Virus record (IMG/VR): IMGVR_UViG_3300046543_000128
Coordinates: 1 to 53,952 of that record
DNA from: a virus
Length of the DNA: 53,952 nt
Direction: 5' to 3' (one strand)
Under the pieces are notes generated by a model, which was not told where the DNA came from, made no database searches, and saw nothing but the letters and a program-made list of their open reading frames with translations. Every line of letters begins with the position of its first letter. Positions within the stretch are counted from its first letter, which is position 1. This document shows positions 46,599 through 53,952 of the stretch, piece by piece. The translations under genes were made by a program, and so were the position numbers.

Positions 46599-48158
46599 TT
46601 AGCCTGCCGACACGCTGCTCGACGACTTGATCGTTACCGTCTGACCGCCTTGCAGGTTGATGACGAAGTAGAAAACGATGCTGAGATACTTCACAGCGAC
46701 GTTCGCCGTCATGTAACCGTTGGCGACTGCCGAATCCGAGTTGTTCGTGCTGTCGATGACGACCGTGAACGGCACCGCTTGCGGGTTGTTCACGTCGCCG
46801 ATCATTCCGACCTTCCACAGATTCGTGAGGTAGTCGTACATGGCCGCCTTCGCTTCATTGCGCAGATCGGTCGTCTGCGGCTTGCCGATCACATAGCCGA
46901 ACGCCGACGAGAGCGTCACGGCCAAGTAGTTCGTCATCCGCGTGTAGTTGTCGCCACACGTCGCCGCGTTGCTCGATGCGTTGCGGCCGGTCTGACACGC
47001 GAAGTAGTTGCCGCCCGGCGACGGATTCGTGATGACGTCCAGACGCGCGGTTGCGATCTGGCCGATTTCCGCCATGCTGTAGGCGTTCTTCTGCGCGACG
47101 CGCTGCGTGCTCGAGATGCCGAAGATCGCATCGTTCAGGCTCGACAGGTGCGGCGAGAGCATCGCTTGCTTGGCCGCCCAAAACGTCGTCGGGCCGAGCA
47201 GACGCTGCACCTTGTTCGTGCCGTCCTGCCAGTAGATCCAGTCGCCGACCATGCACTTGATGCCGTAGCCATCGGCGCCGGCCGTGTTGAGCGCGGTGGA
47301 TACGGTCGAGTACGACGCTCCGGACGCGCCTTGCAGGCCGAAGTAGATGCCTTCGGACAGAGCGAACGCGAGAACCGTGCTGGCAGCCGTCAAATCGCTG
47401 TGATCGACGAGCGCGGCAACCTGAACGCCAGAGCTGCGCAGCGCATACATGCCCTTGCGCGTCGTGCTGGTGCCATCCACGCCGACGAGCGTAGCGTCCG
47501 TCATCGAGCCAGTGCCGTCCGTGCCGCCCGTAGCGGTGAACGTTGCCGACGTGCTCGGCGCTGCGGTGGACGTGCCGACCGTGGCGACAAACAGTTGCGA
47601 CGGGCCGCGCTGATCGGACAAGCCGTTATTCACGGCATTGACGAAGTTCGCCCAGAGCGCGCCAGCCGAGCCGGTCACGTTGTCGAAGACTTCCGGCGTG
47701 AAGCCGGGGCGCGTCAGCGTGAGTTTGAAGCTCGACGGTGCGGTGCCGGCCGTGATGGCTGCCGTCAGCGTGTTGCCGATCGTGCCGGTGTAGATCGCCG
47801 TCAGCGTCAGGCCGGTGACCGTGCCCGCGGTGTCTTTGACGAGGCAGGATGCAGCCGCGTCGGTGCCGTCAGTGACGCGCACGTACTGGATCGCGTTGGC
47901 GCCAGCGGCGAGCGCCACCTGAACAGCCGTCGACAGGTCGTACTTGCGAACCTGCGGCGAGCCGAGCCAGTTGGCTTGATCGTTGCCAGAGCCGATCAGC
48001 GTTGCGCTGTTGACCGGACCCCACGAACCCACGCCGACATAGCCGAGCAGGTTGGTTGCGACGCCGTTAATGATCGGCGGCGGCGGTTGAATTTGCAGGT
48101 AGACGCCCGGCGCATTCAACGCGCTTACGTTTAACTGACCATTTTGATAAATGGGCAT
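46599..48158 (-). CDS. contractile tail sheath protein
   Basis: 519 residues from 48158 (MPIYQNGQLNVSALNAPGVYLQI), the start being supported by GGAGCACC. N-terminal sheath pattern (APGVYLQIQPPPP), an insertion domain, then KCMVGDWIYWQDG, MTNYLAVTLSSAFGYVIGKP, and a C-terminal beta domain (YFVINLQGGQTVTIKS). Defines a myovirus-type tail. DUF3383-like family. Confidence 0.92.
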   Translation of the reverse strand: MPIYQNGQLNVSALNAPGVYLQIQPPPPIINGVATNLLGYVGVGSWGPVNSATLIGSGNDQANWLGSPQVRKYDLSTAVQVALAAGANAIQYVRVTDGTDAAASCLVKDTAGTVTGLTLTAIYTGTIGNTLTAAITAGTAPSSFKLTLTRPGFTPEVFDNVTGSAGALWANFVNAVNNGLSDQRGPSQLFVATVGTSTAAPSTSATFTATGGTDGTGSMTDATLVGVDGTSTTRKGMYALRSSGVQVAALVDHSDLTAASTVLAFALSEGIYFGLQGASGASYSTVSTALNTAGADGYGIKCMVGDWIYWQDGTNKVQRLLGPTTFWAAKQAMLSPHLSSLNDAIFGISSTQRVAQKNAYSMAEIGQIATARLDVITNPSPGGNYFACQTGRNASSNAATCGDNYTRMTNYLAVTLSSAFGYVIGKPQTTDLRNEAKAAMYDYLTNLWKVGMIGDVNNPQAVPFTVVIDSTNNSDSAVANGYMTANVAVKYLSIVFYFVINLQGGQTVTIKSSSSVSAG

Positions 48159-48171
48159 AAAGCGGTGCTCC

Positions 48172-48197
48172 AAAAGAAAAGCCGCCCGTAGGCGGCT
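48172..48197 (-). terminator. intrinsic terminator before the sheath gene
   Basis: Minus strand AGCCGCC-TACG-GGCGGCT followed by TTTTCTTTT, ending just upstream of the sheath ribosome site. Confidence 0.75.
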
Positions 48198-48217
48198 CTT
48201 TCAGCGTTGAGTGGTGG

Positions 48218-48379
48218 TTACTGCGCAGCGACGCGGTTCACGTGCGAGGCGTTTTCGCCGGCCAGCACCGCGGCAACCTTGTCGGCGTCTTCGATGCGCG
48301 CGCCACGCTCGTAATCACCGAACGGATGGATCACGACGAGCGCGAAATCTGCCTTCGCGGCAGCCTTGTTGTCAGCCAT
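48218..48379 (-). CDS. small virion-region protein (53 aa)
   Basis: MADNKAAAKADFALVVIHPF, then YERGARIEDADKVAAVLAG. Found between connector and sheath genes; start at 48379 with GGAGCC upstream. Too short for the ORF list. Function unknown. Confidence 0.75.
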   Translation of the reverse strand: MADNKAAAKADFALVVIHPFGDYERGARIEDADKVAAVLAGENASHVNRVAAQ

Positions 48380-48387
48380 GACGGCTC

Positions 48388-49236
48388 CTAGTAGATGATT
48401 TGCTTGATGGTCGCGCCGCTTGTCGGCTCAACCAGGTTCGTGACCGTCACCGTGACGTCGGTCGCTTGCTGCGTGACTGTCGTCGGGAATTCGACCGAGT
48501 AGCATAGATCGCGGCGATACAGGTTCGCTTTCTCCTGCAGGTCAACGAGATCCGAGTGGTGATATAGCAGCCGCCCGCCGAATCCGTCAGGCAGCGTCAA
48601 GAATTCGATTTGCGCGAGGAACGCATCGAGCAGGCTTGCCACCTTGTCTCGCAGCGCGGGCGTCGGCGACCAGATGACGATCCGCACGACGCGCGATTGG
48701 CGCTTCACTTCTTTTGCGACAGTCGCATAGCCCCCGGTGCGTAGCGTTGGCTGCGGCGTGCCAACGGGCAGCGTGATGACTGCGCCCGTCGAGCTCGCGC
48801 CCGGATATTGCACGGCAATCAGCGCGGCGAGCGCACTGGCGACTGTTGCGAGCGTGTCGCTTGCCTGCACGGCATACGTGTACGCATGGCCGCCGATCAG
48901 TACGGCCGTGTTCTGCGCGTGAAATGGCGCCGAGATCGTGCCGCCTACCGTTATCGACCCGTCGATATCGCTCGTGAGCGTCACAGTCGGCGGGAATCGG
49001 TTGATTTCCTGCCAGTGCGGCATGTAGCGCGATGTCTTGCGCTCGATCGACGTCGGATAGACCGACACGTTGACGATGCCATGCGCCAGATCGGGGTCAA
49101 GCTGCGCATTCGTGGGCCATCCAGAGCCGACGCGGCACTGTGCGCCGACTGCTGACGCTTGCCCTGTTCCATTCGGATAGAGCGCGCCGGCAATAATGCC
49201 GACGAGCGTCGTCTGCACTTCGCTTATGTCGGCCAT
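48388..49236 (-). CDS. tail/head-tail completion protein (282 aa)
   Basis: Start 49236 (MADISEVQTTLVGII). Repeats of beta segments (PPTVTLTSDIDGSITVGGT) and a C-terminal FPTTVTQQATDVTVTVTN. Located before the sheath, the place of a tail terminator. Function inferred from position. Confidence 0.75.
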   Translation of the reverse strand: MADISEVQTTLVGIIAGALYPNGTGQASAVGAQCRVGSGWPTNAQLDPDLAHGIVNVSVYPTSIERKTSRYMPHWQEINRFPPTVTLTSDIDGSITVGGTISAPFHAQNTAVLIGGHAYTYAVQASDTLATVASALAALIAVQYPGASSTGAVITLPVGTPQPTLRTGGYATVAKEVKRQSRVVRIVIWSPTPALRDKVASLLDAFLAQIEFLTLPDGFGGRLLYHHSDLVDLQEKANLYRRDLCYSVEFPTTVTQQATDVTVTVTNLVEPTSGATIKQIIY

Positions 49237-49237
49237 G

Positions 49238-49882
49238 TTATGTCTGCGCCTGCTGTGCGGTGCACCGATACCCCAGATCCGTAAGCTCAACGCTTGAGAG
49301 CACGTATCGACGGTCGATGTCGTCTGTCACAAGGTCGCCAGATTGCAGGATCACACCCGGAATCGCCGGCAGCAGGATCGCCCACCATGCGTTTCGCACG
49401 TCACCCGGCAAGCCGACGTCGTTTTTCTCGCCCTTCGTGCCTTGCAGCACCGATGCGTGCCAGCCAGCAGCAAGCGGCGTCTGCGTATCAGGCGTGTTGC
49501 CCTCGTAATTCGTCACCGCGCCGAACTGCGCCTGCGTCTGCGGTCGCGCGAACGACAGCACGCGATTGCATTCCACCGCGAGGATCGGCAGAAGCGGCTG
49601 TTGCGCTGCGATGAAGAACGTGCCGGCCGCGCCGATCAGGTAATCGCCGACTTGCGTCTGCGTGCCGTCGACCAGCGCGTACCAAGTCGGCTTGGCGTAC
49701 TTGTTCGGCCTGCTGTACGTCATGTCTTCAGAGTTGAAGCTTGCGAGCAGTGACGTCGAGATTGGCGCGAGGCCGGTTAGATCGGCAGATACGGGGCGAT
49801 ATTGCGTGTATGCGGTGCCGATCTTGGATGCGGCTATCGAATAGCCGCGGTACACCTTGGCTTGTGCTTTGGTCCCGTCCAT
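49238..49882 (-). CDS. head-tail connector protein (214 aa)
   Basis: MDGTKAQAKVYRGYSIAASKIG; beta-rich middle (WYALVDGTQTQVGDYLIGAAG), C-terminal RYVLSSVELTDLGYRC. Similar proteins lie downstream of phage capsid genes as head completion or neck proteins. Inferred. Confidence 0.78.
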   Translation of the reverse strand: MDGTKAQAKVYRGYSIAASKIGTAYTQYRPVSADLTGLAPISTSLLASFNSEDMTYSRPNKYAKPTWYALVDGTQTQVGDYLIGAAGTFFIAAQQPLLPILAVECNRVLSFARPQTQAQFGAVTNYEGNTPDTQTPLAAGWHASVLQGTKGEKNDVGLPGDVRNAWWAILLPAIPGVILQSGDLVTDDIDRRYVLSSVELTDLGYRCTAQQAQT

Positions 49883-49885
49883 CCG

Positions 49886-50281
49886 CTACCCCCGGATGAT
49901 CGTGCCGCCGCCATTGCCGAGGTACGGGCCTGGCGGTACGCCGATGAATTGGCACATGCGGCGCCGCCAACCGTCGAAAAGCTTCGTGCGATCGGAGACT
50001 TCCGTCTTGTTTCTAGTCCACACGGCAGCCTGGTCGGTGTCCAGGTTGTCTCCAGCGCCAACGACAGCAGTCTCGAGCGAGTAAAGCGGCGTCAGATACG
50101 TGGTGATGAGGATGCTTTCCTCTTCTGGCCGCATATTGGTGAGCCGGTGCTGCATCGTCTGCCACACGCCGGGCGAAACCCAGCCGTATGCGAAGTCGCG
50201 CGAGTCATCGGCCACCGTATCGCCCAGCATCGGATAACCGGCGAAGCGCCGAATGTCGGCCATCTGCTGAGCGGTCAGCAT
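49886..50281 (-). CDS. head completion/adaptor protein (131 aa)
   Basis: MLTAQQMADIRRFAGYPMLG, a mostly helical adaptor, and a GGGTIIRG tail. The position between coat gene and connector, with RFAGYP start, fits phage head-closure adaptors. Confidence 0.8.
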   Translation of the reverse strand: MLTAQQMADIRRFAGYPMLGDTVADDSRDFAYGWVSPGVWQTMQHRLTNMRPEEESILITTYLTPLYSLETAVVGAGDNLDTDQAAVWTRNKTEVSDRTKLFDGWRRRMCQFIGVPPGPYLGNGGGTIIRG

Positions 50282-50443
50282 TTATGCAATCTCCCAGCCG
50301 CCGGGGCGGTAGTTTTCCACTTCGTCGGGATGGACTTGCGCGGTGTGCGGCTCTGGATAGAGCTCAGCGTCGCGCGTCATCGTGACGTATGCGATTTCAC
50401 CGTCGTTTTGCGGCGTTTCTGCTTCTTTCTTGGGTCGTGCCAT
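50282..50443 (-). CDS. small capsid-region protein (53 aa)
   Basis: MARPKKEAETPQNDGEIAYV; acidic with Pro and a final GGWEIA. Between coat and adaptor; stop and next start are close (TAA then ATG). Function unknown, perhaps a decoration or spacer protein. Confidence 0.75.
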   Translation of the reverse strand: MARPKKEAETPQNDGEIAYVTMTRDAELYPEPHTAQVHPDEVENYRPGGWEIA

Positions 50444-50456
50444 GCGTTCTCCAATG

Positions 50457-50498
50457 AAAAACGGCCTGTCAGCCGGATTTGCCGCTTCTGACAGGCCG
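50457..50498 (-). terminator. intrinsic terminator after the coat gene
   Basis: A long stem, CGGCCTGTCAG paired with CTGACAGGCCG, followed on the minus strand by TTTTT. The strongest terminator in the late block, placed after the most expressed gene. Confidence 0.85.
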
Positions 50499-50509
50499 CT
50501 TCAGCGCTC

Positions 50510-51640
50510 TTAGCCGAGCAGGATGCCGCTGTGCTCGCTCTTGATGTTCGCCTTGCCCCAGGCAAGCGCGATTTCGTAGCGGATACGGCGGTATTGCGCG
50601 TACATCGACACTTCGAACGCGAGGCCCGAACGCTCGTCGACAATGGTCGTGCGATCGACGGCCGCATCGCCTTCTTCCGGCAGCGCCGGCAGGCGGGTCG
50701 CGAGCACGAAGGCGTTACGCGAGAAGAACGCGTTGCCGGTGTAGGCTGCGCCAACGGTCACAGCTGCGCCGGTGAGCAGCGCTTGCTGCAGGCCAGGCGC
50801 GGCGATCGTGAACGAGCCAGCCGACAGAGCCGACGTCACGACGTACTTGCGCGTATCGCCGTTGAACGTCACGACGTCACCGGCGACGACCGTGCCGGAG
50901 CCGGTCTGCACGTTGATGGTCGTCGCGCCCTTGGCGTGCGCACCGTTCAGCACGTAGCTCGCGCCGGTGCCAGCGGTATGAACCGCGACGCCAGCCGACT
51001 CGCGAACTTGGAAGCCATGCAGTTCGAGCAGCGTTCCTTGTGCGCGCAGCTCGGTCGTGCCGGCTTCGTTCGCCTTCGTCAACTGTGCGAGCGTGCGCAG
51101 GTTCGCACCTGCGGTCGTGTCGATCACGCACTGGAGATCGCTGAGCGGCGCGCCGTTGTCCGACAGGATCTTGCGAGCTTGCGCGGTGGCACTGAGGTCC
51201 GATGCGAACGGCGTGGTGCCTGCGGTGCCGGTTGCGCGCGACGCTTGATACACGAGCGAGCCGATGTCGGATTCCATCTCGTTGACCAGCGTACGCATCG
51301 CCTGCGTGATCTGGTTCGTGCGGATGGCCGCGTAGCCGGCGCCGTGATTCACGCCCTTCTGTTCTTCACCGGTCCAGCGGAACGGCACCATCCGCGACTT
51401 CGAGATGGTGATCACTTGGTTCCCGATGTTCTGGTCACCGTCGTCGGGCGGAAGTTGGCCCGGCGTCACGTCTTCTGCGGTCGATGCCGGAGCGACGAAC
51501 GAGCGGACGTTCTCGTTGAGTGCTGCGCGCGCGACTTGCGCATCGAGCGTGACAGCGGGGATGAAGCCGACCAGTTCGCGCGACACGACGTCGAGCGATG
51601 CATACAGGTCGGGGATAAGATTCGAGAGCGTGTTAGCCAA
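50510..51640 (-). CDS. P22-coat-like major capsid protein
   Basis: 376 residues (MANTLSNLIPDLYASLDVVS). P22 coat family features: VSRELVGFIPAV, PGQLPPDDGDQNIG, RMVPFRWTGEEQKG, LEIHGFQVRESAGV-type region (LLELHGFQVRESAGV), ATRLPALPEEGD and FEVSMYAQYRRIRYEI. HK97-fold shell with an inserted domain. The pairing with a scaffold upstream is normal for P22-like coats, unusual with a contractile tail. Confidence 0.9.
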   Translation of the reverse strand: MANTLSNLIPDLYASLDVVSRELVGFIPAVTLDAQVARAALNENVRSFVAPASTAEDVTPGQLPPDDGDQNIGNQVITISKSRMVPFRWTGEEQKGVNHGAGYAAIRTNQITQAMRTLVNEMESDIGSLVYQASRATGTAGTTPFASDLSATAQARKILSDNGAPLSDLQCVIDTTAGANLRTLAQLTKANEAGTTELRAQGTLLELHGFQVRESAGVAVHTAGTGASYVLNGAHAKGATTINVQTGSGTVVAGDVVTFNGDTRKYVVTSALSAGSFTIAAPGLQQALLTGAAVTVGAAYTGNAFFSRNAFVLATRLPALPEEGDAAVDRTTIVDERSGLAFEVSMYAQYRRIRYEIALAWGKANIKSEHSGILLG

Positions 51641-51655
51641 AGAAGGCTCCTAAAT

Positions 51656-52411
51656 TTAGTCGGCGATCTTCACGCCGCCACGAATCGTCTGGGCCTGCTT
51701 GAATGGGTCCAGAGCGTCGTAAGCCGCGCGAGTGATGGTTTTGCTGCCAGAGCCGCCACCCGATCCGCCCGTTGCGCCGCCGCCAGATGCGCCGGTGCTC
51801 TTGAGGATCGAATCGCGATACGGGTACTGATCGATGAGGATTTCGAGCGCTTCGTCGAACTTGGCGACTTCGCCCGGATTGCTGCGGCTGAAGAGCTTGT
51901 TGCCCGACTTGTCGTAGGCCACGACGTCGCTGCCCTCGACCTTGAAGGCGTCACCGAAGCGCGCCTGCACGAGATCGGCGGGAATTGCGAGCTTGTCGGC
52001 GATCATCTTCGAGCGGGCGAAGCTGCCGCCAACCTTCTCGTCGACGAGCGACTTGAGCAGGCTGTCGCGCTCCGCAACGACCGGCGAGTACTTGTCTTCG
52101 ACGGCCTTGATCGCTTCGGCGCGGATCTTGTCCACTTCGCCAGCGTCGACAAGCTTCTTCGCGTCGAGATTGGCGACTGTGGCGAGCGCCTTGCGTGCGG
52201 CTTCTGCGTCGGTGATGCCTTCGAATGCCTTTGCGGCTTTCTCTGCGGCTTCTGCGCGTTCGCGATTCGTCTTGGCTTCGGAGTTCAGTCGAGAGATCGT
52301 CGAGACCGTGCCCACGGCGTCGAAGGCCACTTCCCGGCCATCGTCATGCACATAGACCGGCTTGCCGTCTTGCACTACCGCGAATCCGTCATCGTTCAGT
52401 TTGAGTTTCAT
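51656..52411 (-). CDS. scaffolding protein
   Basis: 251 residues. Coiled-coil N-terminal two-thirds (RERAEAAEKAAKAFEGITDAEAARKALA) and a Gly/Ser-rich linker (GASGGGATGGSGGGSGS) before a small C-terminal tail. Position directly before the coat gene and low complexity fit a scaffold (DUF6651-like). Confidence 0.8.
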   Translation of the reverse strand: MKLKLNDDGFAVVQDGKPVYVHDDGREVAFDAVGTVSTISRLNSEAKTNRERAEAAEKAAKAFEGITDAEAARKALATVANLDAKKLVDAGEVDKIRAEAIKAVEDKYSPVVAERDSLLKSLVDEKVGGSFARSKMIADKLAIPADLVQARFGDAFKVEGSDVVAYDKSGNKLFSRSNPGEVAKFDEALEILIDQYPYRDSILKSTGASGGGATGGSGGGSGSKTITRAAYDALDPFKQAQTIRGGVKIAD

Positions 52412-52484
52412 AGGTCATCCAACCCGAGCTGTTAGGCCATCCGGCCGTGATTTGCACCGACCCTCATCCGAGGAACCGGCAAAG

Positions 52485-52508
52485 AAAAAGCCGCCCGGAT
52501 AGGCGGCT
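52485..52508 (-). terminator. intrinsic terminator after the portal gene
   Basis: Minus strand AGCCGCC-TATCCG-GGCGGCT followed by TTTTTC. Confidence 0.75.
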
Positions 52509-52534
52509 TCGTTTGATGCTGAAAACTTGTGGCG

Positions 52535-53923
52535 TCAGTCTGCGATAGCGACCGTGCCGGGCTTGACTGCGTTCTGCGCGATGCGCGTCTTCTCGCCTTC
52601 CCAATCGGTTTCGGGAGCGATCACGCCGCGGCGCTTGGCTTCGTTGAACAGGCTCTCATCCGAGAACGTGCCGTCAACGTTCATATCGCGCAGCAGTTCG
52701 AGCGAGGCTTCCGCCAGCGATGCGACGCCGAAGTCATTGAACAGACGCACGTTGCCGGCAGGCTTCTCGCCGACCCATTCGCACGTCAGCGCGATTGCCT
52801 GGTCAAGCGCATCCTCGACGTCTTCGACGATGCGCTGCAGCGCGCACATGCCGGCTTCGTTTTCGGCCACAGTCTGAGCGACGGTCGTCTTGCCCGGCTT
52901 TATGACGAGCAGTTCTGCGCCGACTTGGCGCATACGGTCTTCGAGATCGAGCAGCGAGAGGCGGCCGGCTTCGATTGCTGCGCCGGAGTGCTCGACGTAC
53001 TTGAGATCAGAATGCTCGTGATCGGCATTGACCAGCGAGCCAGCGCCCACTGTCACCGTCGTTTCGCCGAGGTTCTTGCCGAACAGGATCGGCACGCGAG
53101 CGACGTGCAGAATCGTCTGCTGATCGCTCTTGCTCTGCCAGTGCTCGACGTTCATGTGGGCGAGCTCGAGCAGCGGCGGAACGGCCGTCATGAAGCCCGT
53201 CCTGCGCCCGTAGACCGGCACGAACGGAATCTTCTGCAGGCTCGTTGTGCCAGATTCGTGCAGCACCCATTCCTTCTTTTTGTCGGGCGTCTCTTTGTCC
53301 GACTCGCGGTAAGTCGCCCACGCGCCCGGATAGAGCACGCGCACCTGCTCGATGATCTTCTCGCCGAACTCGCCGTCATTCTCGACGGCTTGCTCGAGCA
53401 GTCGTAGCTGAGTCAGCGTTTCGGCGCCGTTGATGCGCTGCGACTTCCAGCCGAGGATATTGCCGGCGTGGATCTGCACCCAGTACGGGCGAATCCCTGC
53501 GGCTTGCTCCTCAGCCTTCGTCCGAACGTTCTGCGCTTTCGGGTAGTCAACGAGAATGCCCTGAATGCCGTGCGACAGCGCTGATTCCGTGATCGCCGCG
53601 GCGAACGCATGCAGGTTGCGCCCTTGCAGGTCGATGTCCTCGCACCATTCGGCAATGCGCGCAGGCACGTCTTCCGTCGTCGTAACAGGCTTGCTGAACG
53701 GTTTGCCTGCCAGCACCTCGACAGTGCGAGGGAACGCCGGAAAGAGTGTCGCAGTCTCGACGCGCGCCTTGTACGCATCGCTTGTTTCGCCCGGCCATTG
53801 CGGCAGATATGTCGTTCTCGCCTTGCGCATGGCAGGCGTGCCGCCAAGCAGTGCGTCGACGATCGGCCAGTTCTCGGCCATCGCTTCCACTGCGGCGGAC
53901 GGGTCGCGCACTGTTGTCGTCAT
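52535..53923 (-). CDS. portal protein (DUF4055 family)
   Basis: 462 residues: MTTTVRDPSAAVEAMAENW, TYLPQWPGETSDAYKAR, VEVLAGKPFSKPVTT, ILVDYPKAQ, RPYWVQIHAGNILGW, FVPVYGRRTGFM, and the C-terminal adaptor domain. DUF4055 proteins are portals that form the dodecameric DNA channel. The start overlaps the upstream stop (ATGA). Confidence 0.88.
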   Translation of the reverse strand: MTTTVRDPSAAVEAMAENWPIVDALLGGTPAMRKARTTYLPQWPGETSDAYKARVETATLFPAFPRTVEVLAGKPFSKPVTTTEDVPARIAEWCEDIDLQGRNLHAFAAAITESALSHGIQGILVDYPKAQNVRTKAEEQAAGIRPYWVQIHAGNILGWKSQRINGAETLTQLRLLEQAVENDGEFGEKIIEQVRVLYPGAWATYRESDKETPDKKKEWVLHESGTTSLQKIPFVPVYGRRTGFMTAVPPLLELAHMNVEHWQSKSDQQTILHVARVPILFGKNLGETTVTVGAGSLVNADHEHSDLKYVEHSGAAIEAGRLSLLDLEDRMRQVGAELLVIKPGKTTVAQTVAENEAGMCALQRIVEDVEDALDQAIALTCEWVGEKPAGNVRLFNDFGVASLAEASLELLRDMNVDGTFSDESLFNEAKRRGVIAPETDWEGEKTRIAQNAVKPGTVAIAD

Positions 53924-53952
53924 GTGTGATGTTCGGTTACATGTGGAGCGGC
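53920..53952 (-). CDS. partial upstream gene, probably large terminase (C-terminus only)
   Basis: The last ten codons and stop of a minus-strand gene read AAPHVTEHHT and overlap the portal ATG as ATGA. By position this should be the terminase large subunit; nothing in the fragment itself proves it. Confidence 0.45.
   Translation of the reverse strand, partial: AAPHVTEHHT

Noticed and set aside
46533-48134. 533-codon plus-strand open frame opposite the sheath gene
   Set aside because: Arg-rich with no start signal; mirror of the sheath coding frame.
50531-52435. 634-codon plus-strand open frame opposite coat and scaffold genes
   Set aside because: Crosses two well supported genes on the other strand and has no protein-like composition.
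1-53952. tRNA genes, CRISPR arrays, insertion sequences, integrase or telomere resolvase
   Set aside because: Looked for in the translated frames and by eye for cloverleaf, repeat-spacer and inverted-end patterns; none was found. A dedicated search could still reveal a divergent case.

Overview
The window reads as most of the genome of a temperate, contractile-tailed (myovirus-type) bacteriophage that appears to persist as a plasmid, i.e. a phage-plasmid. The host is most likely in the Burkholderiales (Burkholderia/Paraburkholderia type). That is inferred from the high GC content by eye, strong GC third positions and the general look of the phage proteins; no sequence here fixes the host. No integrase, attP, tRNA, CRISPR or insertion sequence was recognised.

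Layout. (1) 54-3060, minus strand: a compact train of small genes, most overlapping by ATGA/GTGA, plus an HTH-metallophosphoesterase; it reads leftwards out of the window. (2) 3168-5200: a divergent control region with a small plus-strand operon, a strong terminator at 4285-4308, a gene-poor stretch with four consecutive short hairpins (4611-4710), and a small minus-strand gene. (3) 5298-5741, minus: a helix-turn-helix repressor. (4) 5998-26232, plus: the early region, with a replication organizer, Lar-like protein, DnaB helicase, many small proteins, a P-loop (Sak4-like) ATPase with an SSB, Gp157-like, SPFH, RusA, dNTP diphosphohydrolase, NinB, YbcO-like and HNH proteins. (5) 26256-28412, plus: plasmid maintenance, with a centromere-like inverted-repeat region, ParA, a ParG-like partner, an iteron origin with a DnaA box, and a Rep_3 initiator. 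(6) 28499-29173: three small genes ending in a superinfection-immunity membrane protein. (7) 29174-53952, minus: the late region in reverse order, with fibres, lysis genes, baseplate, tape measure, frameshifted tail chaperone, tube, sheath, connectors, P22-like coat, scaffold, portal and the last 10 codons of an upstream gene that should be the large terminase. One plus-strand methyltransferase (33844-34818) interrupts the late block.

How it works together (inference). The phage has two replication systems: organizer plus DnaB for lytic growth, and Rep_3/iterons plus ParA for prophage maintenance. Early promoters share a dyad of consensus AAACGAT-N11-ATCGTTT embedded in TTGC-N17-TA promoters; this looks like one operator family controlling several transcription units, possibly through the 5298-5741 repressor. 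The minus-strand genes at the left end point towards the minus-strand terminase at the right end. On a circular or permuted genome they could join across a small missing segment that carries the terminase.
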